From Kocuria sp. (GTDB lineage Bacteria > Actinomycetota > Actinomycetes > Actinomycetales > Micrococcaceae): 64,000 nt of DNA. The notes below the pieces were generated by a model that saw only the letters and a list, made by a program, of their open reading frames with translations, was not told the DNA's origin and made no database searches. The translations under genes were made by a program, and so were the position numbers. This document shows, in pieces, positions 10,561-19,296 of this stretch. The stretch spans positions 83,702 through 147,701 of the forward strand of contig NZ_JAUMTZ010000003.1 in assembly GCF_030530945.1 (NCBI RefSeq), given 5' to 3'. Within the stretch, counting starts at the first letter, position 1, and every line of letters starts with the position of its first letter.

Positions 10561-11235
10561 TCACCGCGAGACCAGGACCAGGGAGACCCGGCCAGAGCCC
10601 TCCAGCGTGGCCAGCTCCGCCGCGGTCTCCCGCGGGGCCGCGAGCACCACCAGACCGGCGTCCGTGTCCGAGGCGCCGGTCCCCAGGACGGAGGCGTCCG
10701 CTCCGGAGGGTGTGGCGGCCGCCCACAGGACCGTCACCGCACGGGCGGCGGTGCGCCCCGGGGCGGAGCGGTCGTCGTCCGCGTGGTGGACCACGTCCAC
10801 GGCGTCACCCGGGCGCACGTGGCGCAGCGTGGCGGGATCGCTGACCCGCACGGTGGCGGCCGTGGTTCCGGAGGGCTGGCCCGTGAGGACCCCGGGACCC
10901 AGGACCGTGGAGGGTGTGACGGGCTGGCCCGCGGTCAGGCCCACCGTGGTGGTCTGACCCTCGGCCTCCCCGGTGCTGGCCAGCGCCCCGGCAGGCGCGA
11001 CGTCCACGGGAAACTGCACCACGGTGAGGTCGGCGGCCGAGAGGGGTTGTCCGGCAGGGACGTCCGCCGCGGCGGTGACCACCGGCGACGTGCGCTCCCC
11101 CGGCGGGGCGAGGCGGAGGACCACGAGGGTCAGGGCCAGCGCGCACAGGGCGGCTGCCACGAGACGGTGGCGCCTGCGCACCGCGGTGCGCAGGCGCAGA
11201 CCCAGGGGATAGCGCGGGCGGCGTCGGGAGGACAT
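10561..11235 (-). CDS. CpaB/RcpC-like SAF domain protein
   Basis: A 224-residue protein with a basic N-terminus, one membrane helix (about 25-43) and then an SAF domain (VVTAAADVPAGQPLSAADL). A second part contains the RVSDPATLRHVRPGDAVDVV segment typical of CpaB. CpaB proteins belong to Flp/Tad pilus assembly and sit on the outer face of the membrane. No other tad genes are in the window, so this is either an orphan or used in another secretion process. It is convergent with the preceding gene at a 28-base distance. Confidence 0.75.
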   Translation of the reverse strand: MSSRRRPRYPLGLRLRTAVRRRHRLVAAALCALALTLVVLRLAPPGERTSPVVTAAADVPAGQPLSAADLTVVQFPVDVAPAGALASTGEAEGQTTTVGLTAGQPVTPSTVLGPGVLTGQPSGTTAATVRVSDPATLRHVRPGDAVDVVHHADDDRSAPGRTAARAVTVLWAAATPSGADASVLGTGASDTDAGLVVLAAPRETAAELATLEGSGRVSLVLVSR

Positions 11236-11241
11236 GCTCGG

Positions 11242-11247
11242 ACGCTA
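11242..11247 (-). promoter_or_regulatory. -10 of leaderless cpaB-like gene
   Basis: On the minus strand TAGCGT is followed by CCGAGC and the ATG at 11235. There is no ribosome site upstream. Confidence 0.5.
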
Positions 11248-11366
11248 CGCACCGCGCGGTGCTCTGCCCGGACAGTCCCTGCGCCGGTGGAGATCGGTGC
11301 GGCTCCGGGGACCGGTATGTGGGCCTGTGCAGTGCGGATGCCGCGGCGCACCGGAGCGGCGGAGCC

Positions 11367-11771
11367 TCAGCTCCCCGTGGAGCCCGACCCCGTGCTGGAC
11401 GCGGCGGAGGAAGTTCCCGACCCGGAGGACGTGCCCCCGGCGCCCGAGCCCGTGCCGGAACCGCTCCCGCCGGAGTGGGAGGCACCGGAGGTCTTCTGGT
11501 CCGACCCGCCGGAGGACGACGTCCCGGAGGTTCCGGACCCCGATGAGTCCGTGGTCCCCGAACCGGAAGAGGCGCCTGGGCCCCCGGTGGACTCGGACCG
11601 GGAGTCCGTGCGGTAGAAGCCGGAGCCCTTGAACACCACGCCCACGGAGTTGAACTTCTTGCGCAGGTGGCCGCCGCACTCGGGGCAGACGGTCAGGGCG
11701 TCGTCCGAGAAGGACTGGCGGATGTCGAAGGCGTGCCCGCAGTCCTTGCAGGCGTAGGCGTAGACGGGCAC
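11367..11771 (-). CDS. FmdB family zinc-ribbon protein with Ser/Gly tail
   Basis: A 134-residue protein. The first 55 residues form an FmdB-type zinc ribbon with two CxxC pairs (CKDCG and CPECGG) and the usual KKFNSVGVVFKGSGFY end. FmdB proteins are small putative regulatory or metal-binding proteins of unclear role. The remaining 75 or so residues are a low-complexity Ser/Gly/Thr run with no hydrophobic core, probably disordered. The GTG start is preceded by AAGGAG. Confidence 0.85.
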   Translation of the reverse strand: MPVYAYACKDCGHAFDIRQSFSDDALTVCPECGGHLRKKFNSVGVVFKGSGFYRTDSRSESTGGPGASSGSGTTDSSGSGTSGTSSSGGSDQKTSGASHSGGSGSGTGSGAGGTSSGSGTSSAASSTGSGSTGS

Positions 11772-11870
11772 GGTGGTGCTCCTTCGGAGTGGGTTCGGGT
11801 GGTGGATGACCGGGGCCTCATGCTACTCGCGCCCCGCGGGCGAGCGCGCACGTCCCGCGGGGTGGAGCCC

Positions 11871-12536
11871 TCAGGCCCCTGGCGCTGACGGCCCGGTGGC
11901 GGATCCGGGCCCGGCGGCAGCGTCGTCACCGCCCAGCCGCACGGGGCCGCGCTCGGTGAGGGCCTCGGCGAGCACGGCGTCGTGGGGCTCCCGCGGGACG
12001 GTCCCGGCCGGCAGGACCTCGTCCGCGAAGCAGCAGGCCACCACCTCGGGCGCGTGGCCCGCCGCGGCGAGCCGGGGGAGGAACCGGTCGTAGTAGCCGC
12101 CGCCGAAGCCCAGCCGGACCCCGTTCCCGTCCACGGCCACCACGGGCACCACCACGAGCCCCACGGTCGCGAACGCGTCCAGGCCGTGGCGCTCACCCGC
12201 CGGTTCGAGCAGCTCCGGCAGAGTGCCCGGCACCAGCGGAACCTCCGGGTGCCAGCGCACCCAGCTGAGCTGCCGCAACGGCTCCACCACGGGCAGCCAC
12301 ACCCGGTGGCCGCGGCGGTGGGCCTCCGCCAGGGCGGGCAGCAGCGGGGGTTCGCCGGGCAGGGGGAGGAACGCGGCGACGTCGTCCGCGCCCGCCCGCG
12401 AGAGCAGTCCGGCGAGGTGGGTGACGAAGCCGGCCTCCGCCGCACGCCGCGCCGCAGCACTGCGACGACGACGCCGCCCCAGCACCTCGGCGCGCAGCCG
12501 GGCCTTGGCCTCGGCGTCCGGTGAGTCGTGGGTCAC
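11871..12536 (-). CDS. 5-formyltetrahydrofolate cyclo-ligase
   Basis: A 221-residue enzyme that converts 5-formyl-THF to 5,10-methenyl-THF with ATP, returning the storage folate to one-carbon metabolism. The family signature near the C-terminus is clear: a GNGVRLGFGGGYYDRFL block at about 140-155. An N-terminal KARLRAEVLGRRR helix precedes it. The GTG at 12536 has AGGAGCAGGA just upstream; a longer in-frame version to 12599 lacks support. Upstream lies galU in divergent orientation. Confidence 0.92.
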   Translation of the reverse strand: MTHDSPDAEAKARLRAEVLGRRRRRSAAARRAAEAGFVTHLAGLLSRAGADDVAAFLPLPGEPPLLPALAEAHRRGHRVWLPVVEPLRQLSWVRWHPEVPLVPGTLPELLEPAGERHGLDAFATVGLVVVPVVAVDGNGVRLGFGGGYYDRFLPRLAAAGHAPEVVACCFADEVLPAGTVPREPHDAVLAEALTERGPVRLGGDDAAAGPGSATGPSAPGA

Positions 12537-12634
12537 GTCCTGCTCCTGGTCCGGGTGTCCGCTCTTGGGAGTACAACCGGGTGGTTCCCGCCTGCACACG
12601 CTGCCGGTGGGGCCGCCGCCGATGCCTCGTCGTC

Positions 12635-12640
12635 TACCCT
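12635..12640 (+). promoter_or_regulatory. -10 of leaderless galU
   Basis: TACCCT, then AAGTGC, then the ATG of galU. No Shine-Dalgarno sequence is present, so the transcript probably starts at the start codon. Confidence 0.6.
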
Positions 12641-12646
12641 AAGTGC

Positions 12647-13555
12647 ATGACCTCACAACAGACTCCGCGCGTCCACAAGGCCGTCGTCCCCGCCGCAGGG
12701 CTGGGGACCCGATTCCTGCCGGCCACCAAGGCCATGCCCAAGGAGATGCTGCCGGTCGTGGACCGCCCGGCCATCCAGTACGTGGTGCAGGAAGCCGTGA
12801 ACGCCGGTCTGGACGACGTCCTCATGATCACCGGGCGTTCCAAGCGCGCGCTCGAGGACCACTTCGACCGTGTGCCGGCGCTCGAGGCACAGTTGAAGGA
12901 GTCCGGCAAGGACGCCCTGCTCGCGGAGGTGGAGCACGCCTCGGACCTCGGAGAGATCCACTACCTGCGCCAGCAGGACCCCCAGGGCCTGGGGCACGCG
13001 GTGCTGCGCGCCAAGACCCACGTGGGCGGAGAGCCCTTCGCGGTGCTGCTCGGTGACGACCTCATCGACGAGAAGGAGGACCTGCTCGCGCAGATGATCG
13101 AGGTGCAGCAGCGCACCGGTGGCTCCGTGGTGGCCCTCATGGAGGTGCCGCGCGAGAGCATCGGCGCGTACGGCTGCGCGGACGTCACCGCGGTGGAGGG
13201 CCAGGACCACGTGCGGGTCAACGGCCTGGTGGAGAAGCCCGCTCCGGAGGACGCCCCCTCCAACCTGGCGATCATCGGCCGCTACGTGCTGCACCCGGAG
13301 ATCTTCGAGATCCTGGAGCACACCGCACCGGGCCGCGGGGGCGAGATCCAGCTCACGGACGCCATGCAGACCATCGCGGACCGTGGCGAGGACGCCCACG
13401 GCATGTACGGGGTGGTCTTCAAGGGCCGCCGCTTCGACACCGGCGACAAGCTCTCCTACCTCAAGGCGAACATCGAGCTCGCCTGTGAGCGCGAGGACCT
13501 CGGCCCCGGGCTGCGGTCCTGGATCAAGGACTACGCGCAGACCCTCGACGCCTGA
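12647..13555 (+). CDS. galU: UTP-glucose-1-phosphate uridylyltransferase
   Basis: Makes UDP-glucose from UTP and glucose-1-phosphate, feeding cell-wall and exopolysaccharide synthesis. The 302-residue length matches GalU. The nucleotide-binding motif AAGLGTRFLPATKAMPKEML is at residues 15-34. The sugar-binding lysine region (VNGLVEKP) and GRRFDTGDKLSYLKA near the C-terminus are present. The ATG at 12647 fits both the family start and the leaderless promoter. A RimJ-like acetyltransferase follows after 13 bases and is probably co-transcribed. Confidence 0.95.
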   Translation: MTSQQTPRVHKAVVPAAGLGTRFLPATKAMPKEMLPVVDRPAIQYVVQEAVNAGLDDVLMITGRSKRALEDHFDRVPALEAQLKESGKDALLAEVEHASDLGEIHYLRQQDPQGLGHAVLRAKTHVGGEPFAVLLGDDLIDEKEDLLAQMIEVQQRTGGSVVALMEVPRESIGAYGCADVTAVEGQDHVRVNGLVEKPAPEDAPSNLAIIGRYVLHPEIFEILEHTAPGRGGEIQLTDAMQTIADRGEDAHGMYGVVFKGRRFDTGDKLSYLKANIELACEREDLGPGLRSWIKDYAQTLDA

Positions 13556-13568
13556 GGGACCGCACCGG

Positions 13569-14213
13569 GTGAGCGCGACGACCGGGTGGCCCGTCACCGT
13601 GCAGTGGGCGCAGCTGATGCTGCGTCCACTGTCCACGAGTGACCGCGGGGAGTGGGACCGGGTCCGCTACCGCAACCAGCAGTGGCTCGAGCCCTGGGAG
13701 GCCAGCAACCCTGAGCCCCACGCCGGGGCGCCCTCGTTCCGGAGCTTCGTGCGGCACATGCGCGAGCAGGCACGGGCGGGTCAGGCCCTGCCCTGGCTGA
13801 TCACCGAGCTGGCCCCCGGAGCCCGCCACCAGGAGCTGGTGGGCCAGCTGACCGTCTCGGGAATCACCCTGGGCTCCTCGCGTTCCGCCACCCTGGGCTA
13901 CTGGGTGGACGGCGACCAGGCGGGGCGGGGGATCGCCCCCATGGCCGTGGCCATGGCCACCGACTACTGCTTCCAGCACCTGCGGCTGCACCGGATGGAG
14001 ATCAACATCCGCCCGGAGAACGCCAAGTCCCTGCGCGTGGTGGAGAAGCTGGGGTTCCGGGACGAGGGGCTTCGCGAACGGCTCCTGCACATCGACGGCC
14101 GCTGGGCGGACCACCGCAGCTTCGCCCTCACCGCCGAGGAGGTCCCCGAGGGGCTCGTGCGCCGGTTCACCGGCAGCGAGGACGGCATCACGGTGCGCCG
14201 GGCGCCGCGCTGA
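13569..14213 (+). CDS. GNAT N-acetyltransferase, RimJ/RimL type
   Basis: A 214-residue acetyltransferase. It shows the RLRPL-like N-terminal strand (LMLRPLSTSD), the GYWVDGDQAGRGIAPMAV acetyl-CoA loop and ENAKSLRVVEKLGFRDEG near the C-terminus. This is the pattern of the RimJ/RimL subfamily that acetylates ribosomal protein N-termini. The substrate cannot be read from sequence. The GTG start has GAGGGA nine bases upstream, overlapping the galU stop, so it is read from the galU transcript. Confidence 0.88.
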   Translation: MSATTGWPVTVQWAQLMLRPLSTSDRGEWDRVRYRNQQWLEPWEASNPEPHAGAPSFRSFVRHMREQARAGQALPWLITELAPGARHQELVGQLTVSGITLGSSRSATLGYWVDGDQAGRGIAPMAVAMATDYCFQHLRLHRMEINIRPENAKSLRVVEKLGFRDEGLRERLLHIDGRWADHRSFALTAEEVPEGLVRRFTGSEDGITVRRAPR

Positions 14214-14309
14214 GCGGAACCCCCAGAAGCCAGTTCCGGCTCCGCCCGGTGGTCTGGGTGGCGCCGGGAGTGACGGGGAGCCGTGATGGCCCCCGGGACT
14301 CCACGGGCA

Positions 14310-14368
14310 GGAATGCGGCGCTGGTCTTTTCCATCGAAAGTCGATGATTTCCGCAACACACGCATTCC
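14310..14368. repeat. nested two-fold symmetric element
   Basis: Outer arms GGAATGCG (14310-14317) and CGCATTCC (14361-14368) enclose inner arms CATCGA and TCGATG (14332-14346, 3-base loop) on the same centre. The bases between the arms do not pair. It lies 27 bases before the -10 at 14395, so it could be an operator or a transcript-end structure. Confidence 0.4.
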
Positions 14369-14394
14369 GTCCAGGGAATCCTTCCCGCCTGGCC

Positions 14395-14400
14395 TACCCT
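14395..14400 (+). promoter_or_regulatory. -10 of leaderless membrane protein gene
   Basis: TACCCT, then GACAGG, then GTG at 14407. This is the same hexamer and spacing as for galU. Confidence 0.55.
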
Positions 14401-14406
14401 GACAGG

Positions 14407-15333
14407 GTGGGATTGTCATGGGTGAGCAGCTCGCTGGTGCTGGCGGTGGTCGTCGTGCTGTGCGCGCTGTGGTTCGTCCCCCGGATGGCCAGGCGTTGCG
14501 ACGCCCCGGTGCAGGCGCAGGTGGACGCCCCGGACCTGCAGCTGCATTCCGCCCTCCACACCACCCCCCACGAACGGCCCTCGCCCAGTAGAGTGGTCAG
14601 CGACGACCCCCCACCCCTTCACGAACGGGAGACGACAGCCATGGACACGACGGCACCCGCGCCGACCGCCCTTCCCGTTCAGCAGGGGTCCCTGGCGGGG
14701 TTGCGCATCCGGTGGGACCGCACCATCGTCTTCGCCGCCGGGTTGCTGATGCTCGCCGCGGCACTGCTCACGGCCCTCGCGGCGCCGTTCACAGCCGTCA
14801 CGTGGGCCGTTCCCGTGGTCCTGCTCCTGCTGGGCGCCGGGTGCGTGGCCGGACTGCGCTACCTGGCGGTCACCGACCGCGCCCAGCGTGGCGCGGTCCG
14901 CACCTCCGCCCGCCCCACGACGGCCGCCCCTCAGCACGCCATCTTCGACAACGAGGACGAGGCCCGTCAGGAGCTCGCCGCCCAGCAGCAGGAGTCGTCG
15001 GCCGTCGTCGCCCCCGCTGAGGAGGCGGAGCAGAAGTCCGGGCAGCCGTCCCGTCCCGTCGTGGAGCCCACGTACACCGTGGCGGAGCTGCGCGCCATGG
15101 CCCTGAAGGTGGCCGGGTCCGAGACCGCAGGGGCCAGCACCTGGCAGCCCGTCCCCGTGCCCAAACCGCTCTACACCGAGGCGCCCGTGGTCCACCGCAG
15201 CGCACCGGAACCCCTGCGCGTGCCGGAGCGCCCCGCCGCCAGGACCACCACGCTCAAGGACGCCGTGCGCGCCGGAGAGCGGGAGAGCGCCGCACTGAAC
15301 CTGGACGACGTCCTGAAGCGGCGCCGCGCCTGA
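14407..15333 (+). CDS. actinobacterial membrane protein of unknown function
   Basis: A 308-residue protein. A first membrane helix at about residues 5-22 is followed by FVPRMARRCDA, a beginning I associate with a conserved Micrococcaceae membrane protein. A polar stretch and then two adjacent helices (about 110-155) follow. A long hydrophilic Ala/Glu/Gln-rich cytoplasmic tail ends in LNLDDVLKRRRA. No catalytic motif is visible. The GTG at 14407 is preferred over the upstream ATG at 14344 because the first helix begins there and the promoter hexamer lies between the two. The function is unknown. Confidence 0.7.
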   Translation: MGLSWVSSSLVLAVVVVLCALWFVPRMARRCDAPVQAQVDAPDLQLHSALHTTPHERPSPSRVVSDDPPPLHERETTAMDTTAPAPTALPVQQGSLAGLRIRWDRTIVFAAGLLMLAAALLTALAAPFTAVTWAVPVVLLLLGAGCVAGLRYLAVTDRAQRGAVRTSARPTTAAPQHAIFDNEDEARQELAAQQQESSAVVAPAEEAEQKSGQPSRPVVEPTYTVAELRAMALKVAGSETAGASTWQPVPVPKPLYTEAPVVHRSAPEPLRVPERPAARTTTLKDAVRAGERESAALNLDDVLKRRRA

Positions 15334-15360
15334 CGCCCCACCCACCATCCAGATGACAGC

Positions 15361-15397
15361 AACGCGCCGCGGGACCCGGACAGGGCCGCGGCGCGTT
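15361..15397 (+). terminator. hairpin terminator
   Basis: AACGCGCCGCGG and CCGCGGCGCGTT make a perfect 12-bp stem with a 13-base loop ending in TTT. It follows the membrane protein gene and precedes the CYTH-CHAD gene. Confidence 0.65.
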
Positions 15398-15413
15398 TCA
15401 CACAGGGAGCACC

Positions 15414-17273
15414 ATGGTCACCCAGCAGGTCGAGATCGAACGCAAGTACGACGTGGCGGGCCGCAAGAAGCCCAAGCTGAAGCTGCACAAGCTGGAGCGT
15501 TTCACGGCGGGTGAGCCCGTGGAGCACCACATGTCCGCCACCTACTACGACACCGCGGACCTGGCGCTCGCCCGCGCCGCGGTGGCCGTGCGGCGTCGCA
15601 CAGGGGGCAGCGACGACGGCTGGCACGTGAAGTACGAGACCGGCTCGGCGCGTGGCGAGCTGCACCTGGAACCGCTGAAGACCGCCCCCGCGCGCCTTCC
15701 CGCGGCACTGCGCAAGCTGCTGCTGGGGCTCACCCTGGGGGCGGAGCTGAGCCCCGTGGCCACCGTGGACACGCACCGCACCGTGTACCCGGTGCTGTCC
15801 GAGGGCGAGCAGCACGCGGAGCTGTGCGTGGACCGTGTGGCGGCACGCGACGAGCGGGCCGGGGTGGTTCGAGAGTGGACGGAGTGCGAGGTCGAGCTCT
15901 CCCGGGACGACCTCACCCCCAAGCAGACCAAGGCCGTGTTCCAGGCGCTGGAGGGCGTCCTGTTCGCCGCGGGCGCCGTGCCGTCCTCCTCGGCGGCCAA
16001 GATCGCCCGCGCGCTGGGCCAGGACGGCGAGGACGTGGTCCGCGTGGTCTCGGGGCCGCAGGAACCGGCGGATCCGGCCTCGCACGACGCCGCCCACGAG
16101 GGTGCAGTGGCGGCGGCGTCGGACTCTGAGGATGCCACGGCGGCGGACGCCGGGAAGGACGGCGCGGGCGGAGCCCCTTCGAAGGCCGGGAAGTCCTCCA
16201 AGACCCCGACGTCCTCCAAGAGCGCCAAGAAGAAGTCGGCGGGGAAGGCCGAGAAGAAGAGCGGGAAGAAGGGGCAGGGGGCCGACGAGTCCCCGGAGCG
16301 CACCGGTGCGGACGTGCTGGCCGAGATGGTCTCGGGCCTCACCGTCCAGCTGCAGCGCTGGGACCTGGGGGTGCGGATCGGCGCGGAGGACTCCGTGCAC
16401 CAGATGCGCGTCCGCTCCCGGGCGCTGCGCAGCGTGCTGCGCGCCTCGCAGGGGTTCGTGGTGGAGGAGACGGCCACGGACCTGGCGCAGCGTCTCAAGG
16501 AGCTCGCCCGTGTGCTGGGGGACGCGCGCGACCAGGAGGTGGCGCTCGAGCGGTTGGACGTGCTGCTGGCGGGCCAGCCCGCGGGCGTGCTGAGCGCTGC
16601 CGCCACGGCCGAGCTGCGCGAGGCCGCCGGTGAGCTGGGCGCGGACACCGGCCGCGCTGTGCGCCGCGAGCTGGACAGCGCCCCGTACTTCCAGCTGCTG
16701 CGTGACCTGCAGGCCCTGGGCCGCGGGGAGGGAGTCACGGCGGAGGCTGCCGCGCTGTCCCCGCGGAAATTCGCCAAGGAGGTCCTCGGAACCGCCCTGG
16801 AACGGGTCGTGACCTGCGCCCGGACCCCCCTGCCCGAGCCCGGGACCGAGGCGGAGGTCAGCCCCATGGCCGAGGACGTGGGCCGGCGGATCGCTCTTCC
16901 GGGCAGCGATCCGACCCGCACGGCCGCGGCGTTCGACGTGCTGCACGAGACCCGCAAGGCGGCGAAGTCCGCTCGCTACGTGGCGGAGGCCCTCGCGGCG
17001 GCCCACGCCACCCCGGGGAAGAAGCGGGTGCGCGCCGCCGCTGTGGCCAAGGACTACCAGGACGATCTGGGCGTGATCACGGATGCCGCGGTGATGGAGG
17101 AGTGGCTCGCGCGGGCCGCCCGCTCGTTCCAGCGCACCGGCCGGGACCGGTACGCGGTGGGGGTCCTGCACGGGATGGAGCTCACGGAGCTGCGCACCGG
17201 CATGCTGGAGACCCCGGAGATCCTGGAGGACCTGGTCGCGGACCTGCGGGACGCGCTGCCGGCCCAGGACTGA
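15414..17273 (+). CDS. CYTH and CHAD domain protein
   Basis: A 619-residue fusion. The N-terminal CYTH (triphosphate tunnel metalloenzyme) domain, about 1-200, opens with the ExExK motif E7-I-E-R-K11. It has further basic and acidic strand residues (AVRRRTGG, WHVKYETG, ECEVELS). The C-terminal CHAD helical domain, about 300-610, is rich in conserved His/Arg/Lys (VHQMRVRSRALRS, HETRKAAKSARY) and binds polyphosphate in known members. A low-complexity linker of about 95 residues, rich in Ser/Lys/Ala, joins them. Together they suggest inorganic polyphosphate or triphosphate metabolism. The ATG has GGGAG upstream. Confidence 0.9.
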   Translation: MVTQQVEIERKYDVAGRKKPKLKLHKLERFTAGEPVEHHMSATYYDTADLALARAAVAVRRRTGGSDDGWHVKYETGSARGELHLEPLKTAPARLPAALRKLLLGLTLGAELSPVATVDTHRTVYPVLSEGEQHAELCVDRVAARDERAGVVREWTECEVELSRDDLTPKQTKAVFQALEGVLFAAGAVPSSSAAKIARALGQDGEDVVRVVSGPQEPADPASHDAAHEGAVAAASDSEDATAADAGKDGAGGAPSKAGKSSKTPTSSKSAKKKSAGKAEKKSGKKGQGADESPERTGADVLAEMVSGLTVQLQRWDLGVRIGAEDSVHQMRVRSRALRSVLRASQGFVVEETATDLAQRLKELARVLGDARDQEVALERLDVLLAGQPAGVLSAAATAELREAAGELGADTGRAVRRELDSAPYFQLLRDLQALGRGEGVTAEAAALSPRKFAKEVLGTALERVVTCARTPLPEPGTEAEVSPMAEDVGRRIALPGSDPTRTAAAFDVLHETRKAAKSARYVAEALAAAHATPGKKRVRAAAVAKDYQDDLGVITDAAVMEEWLARAARSFQRTGRDRYAVGVLHGMELTELRTGMLETPEILEDLVADLRDALPAQD

Positions 17274-17424
17274 CGCACCGACCCGTCACGGGCACGGTGG
17301 CGGGCACGGCGGGAGAGTCGTACCCGGCCGAACGACCAGACTCCGACCAGCGCGGGTGCTCACCGGGTGCCGGTGGATCCCCGACCCTCTCTCCGGACGC
17401 TGCGAGTACGGCCGGGGGAACGCG

Positions 17425-17474
17425 CAAGGGGCCGGTCGCGCGGGACGATCTCGTCCCGCGTGACCGGCCCCTTG
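17425..17474. terminator. long bidirectional hairpin
   Basis: Arms 17425-17448 and 17451-17474 pair over 24 positions with one mismatch and a 2-base loop. It lies between the convergent CYTH-CHAD and MFS genes and can stop both. Confidence 0.75.
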
Positions 17475-17541
17475 TCCATCTCCACACGTCGTGCGGAGGG
17501 GTCGGCGCCCGTGTCAGGCGCCCCGACTCGGGTGCTCCGGC

Positions 17542-19296
17542 TCAGGCGCGGTGGCGCGGTGCCCTGCGGCGGCCGTGGCCGGAGCCGCGGTGCCGGTGCG
17601 ACGCGGCGGCCTCCGCACCGGCACCGGAGTGCGTGGTGCCCTGCGCGGTGGTGTGCGAGGACCCGCTGGCCAGGGACGCCTGGGCGGTCTGGGACTCGTC
17701 CGTGGTCAGACGGGCGGGAGCGGGATCCACGGCGGGCATCTCGCCCGTGGCCAGGTCCACGCGGGTGGACAGCGGCTTCTCCTCCACGAACAGGAGCATC
17801 GCCAGGGCGATCAGCGCCAGGGGGATCATGTAGAGGAAGATCGGCAGCAGGGCGTCGTTGTAGGACTGGATCACCGGGTCCCGGAACATGGGGGGCAGCG
17901 CGTGCACCGTGGTGGGGGTGAACGAGTTCGCGTTCATCGAGCCGCCGGCCGCCTTGCCGGGAACCTTGGGCATGTTCTCCACGAGGAGGTCCTTCAGGCG
18001 GGAGATGAACAGCGAGCCCACCACGGCGGAGCCCACCGTGGCGCCCACCTGGCGGAAGAAGTTGCTGGAGGCGGTGGCGGTGCCCACGATCCGGTTGGGC
18101 ACGGAGTTCTGCACGATGAGCACCAGGATCTGCATGCTCAGGCCGATGCCCGCGCCGAACACGGCCAGGAACAGGCACATCTTCCAGGTGGGGTCCGAGA
18201 CCTCCAGGGTGGACATCAGCCACAGGCCCACGGCCATGATCACCATGCCCACCAGGGGGAACATCTTGTAGCGCCCGGTTCGCGAGACGATCTGGCCGGA
18301 GGCGATGGAGGTCAGCAGCAGGGCGCCCATCATGGGGGTCATCAGCAGACCCGCCTCGGTGGCGTCCACGCCCTTGACCATCTGGATGTAGGTGGGCATG
18401 TAGCCGATCGCGCCGAACATGGCCACGCCCACGGCCAGCCCGGCGAGGGTGGTCAGGGTGAAGTTGCGGTCCTTGAACAGGGACAGCGGGATCACCGGGC
18501 TGCTCGCGCGGGTCTCGGCCACCACGAACGCCACGGCCCCGGCGAGGGTGGTGGCGCACAGCAGCAGGATCTGCGGGGAGTTCCAGTCGTACTGGGTGCC
18601 GCCCCAGGTGCACACGAGGATCAGGCAGGTGGTGGCGCCGGCCAGCAGGATCATGCCCAGGTAGTCGATGCGCTCGCGCTCCTCGCGGGGGCGCTGGGGC
18701 AGGCGCAGGAACACGGCCACGGCGATGATGGCCAGGATTCCCAGCGGGATGTTGAAGGAGAACGCCCAGCGCCACCCGGGTCCCTCCGTGATCCAGCCGC
18801 CGAGCAGCGGGCCGGCCACGGAGGACACGGCGAAGACGGCGCCCATGACGCCCATGTACTTGCCGCGCTCACGGGCGGGAACGACGTCCGCGATGGAGGT
18901 CTGGGCGAGGATCATCAGACCGCCGCCGCCCAGGCCCTGGACCACGCGGGCGGTGATGAGCCAGCTCATGGTGCTGGCCGAGGCACCCATGATGGAGCCC
19001 ACGACGAACAGCACGATCGCCGCGATCAGCACGGGCTTGCGGCCGAAGAGGTCCGAGATCCGCCCGTACACGGGCATCATCACGGTGGAGGCGAGGATGA
19101 AGCCGGTGATGACCCAGCTCATGTGGTCCACGCCGCCCAGGTCTCCCACGATGGTGGGCAGGGCGGTGGAGAGGATGGTCTGGCCCAGGGACGCGAGCAG
19201 CATCACGACCATGAGGCTCGCGAACAGGAGTCCGAGGTGGGGTGGTTTCTCTTCCGTGTCGGGGCTGACCTGAGCCCGGGAAGCAGTGGCGGTCAT
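17542..19296 (-). CDS. DHA2-family MFS drug exporter (EmrB/QacA type)
   Basis: A 584-residue transporter with about 14 hydrophobic helices. The motif-A loop between helices 2 and 3 (GRISDLFGRKPV) and ARVVQGLGGGGLM belong to the drug:H+ antiporter-2 family. A hydrophilic tail of about 75 residues ends in a His/Arg-rich run. The ATG at 19296 has AAGGAG upstream and overlaps the stop of the TetR gene by four bases (ATGA), so both are one transcription unit. Substrate unknown; it is likely a toxic lipophilic compound sensed by the TetR protein. Confidence 0.93.
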   Translation of the reverse strand: MTATASRAQVSPDTEEKPPHLGLLFASLMVVMLLASLGQTILSTALPTIVGDLGGVDHMSWVITGFILASTVMMPVYGRISDLFGRKPVLIAAIVLFVVGSIMGASASTMSWLITARVVQGLGGGGLMILAQTSIADVVPARERGKYMGVMGAVFAVSSVAGPLLGGWITEGPGWRWAFSFNIPLGILAIIAVAVFLRLPQRPREERERIDYLGMILLAGATTCLILVCTWGGTQYDWNSPQILLLCATTLAGAVAFVVAETRASSPVIPLSLFKDRNFTLTTLAGLAVGVAMFGAIGYMPTYIQMVKGVDATEAGLLMTPMMGALLLTSIASGQIVSRTGRYKMFPLVGMVIMAVGLWLMSTLEVSDPTWKMCLFLAVFGAGIGLSMQILVLIVQNSVPNRIVGTATASSNFFRQVGATVGSAVVGSLFISRLKDLLVENMPKVPGKAAGGSMNANSFTPTTVHALPPMFRDPVIQSYNDALLPIFLYMIPLALIALAMLLFVEEKPLSTRVDLATGEMPAVDPAPARLTTDESQTAQASLASGSSHTTAQGTTHSGAGAEAAASHRHRGSGHGRRRAPRHRA

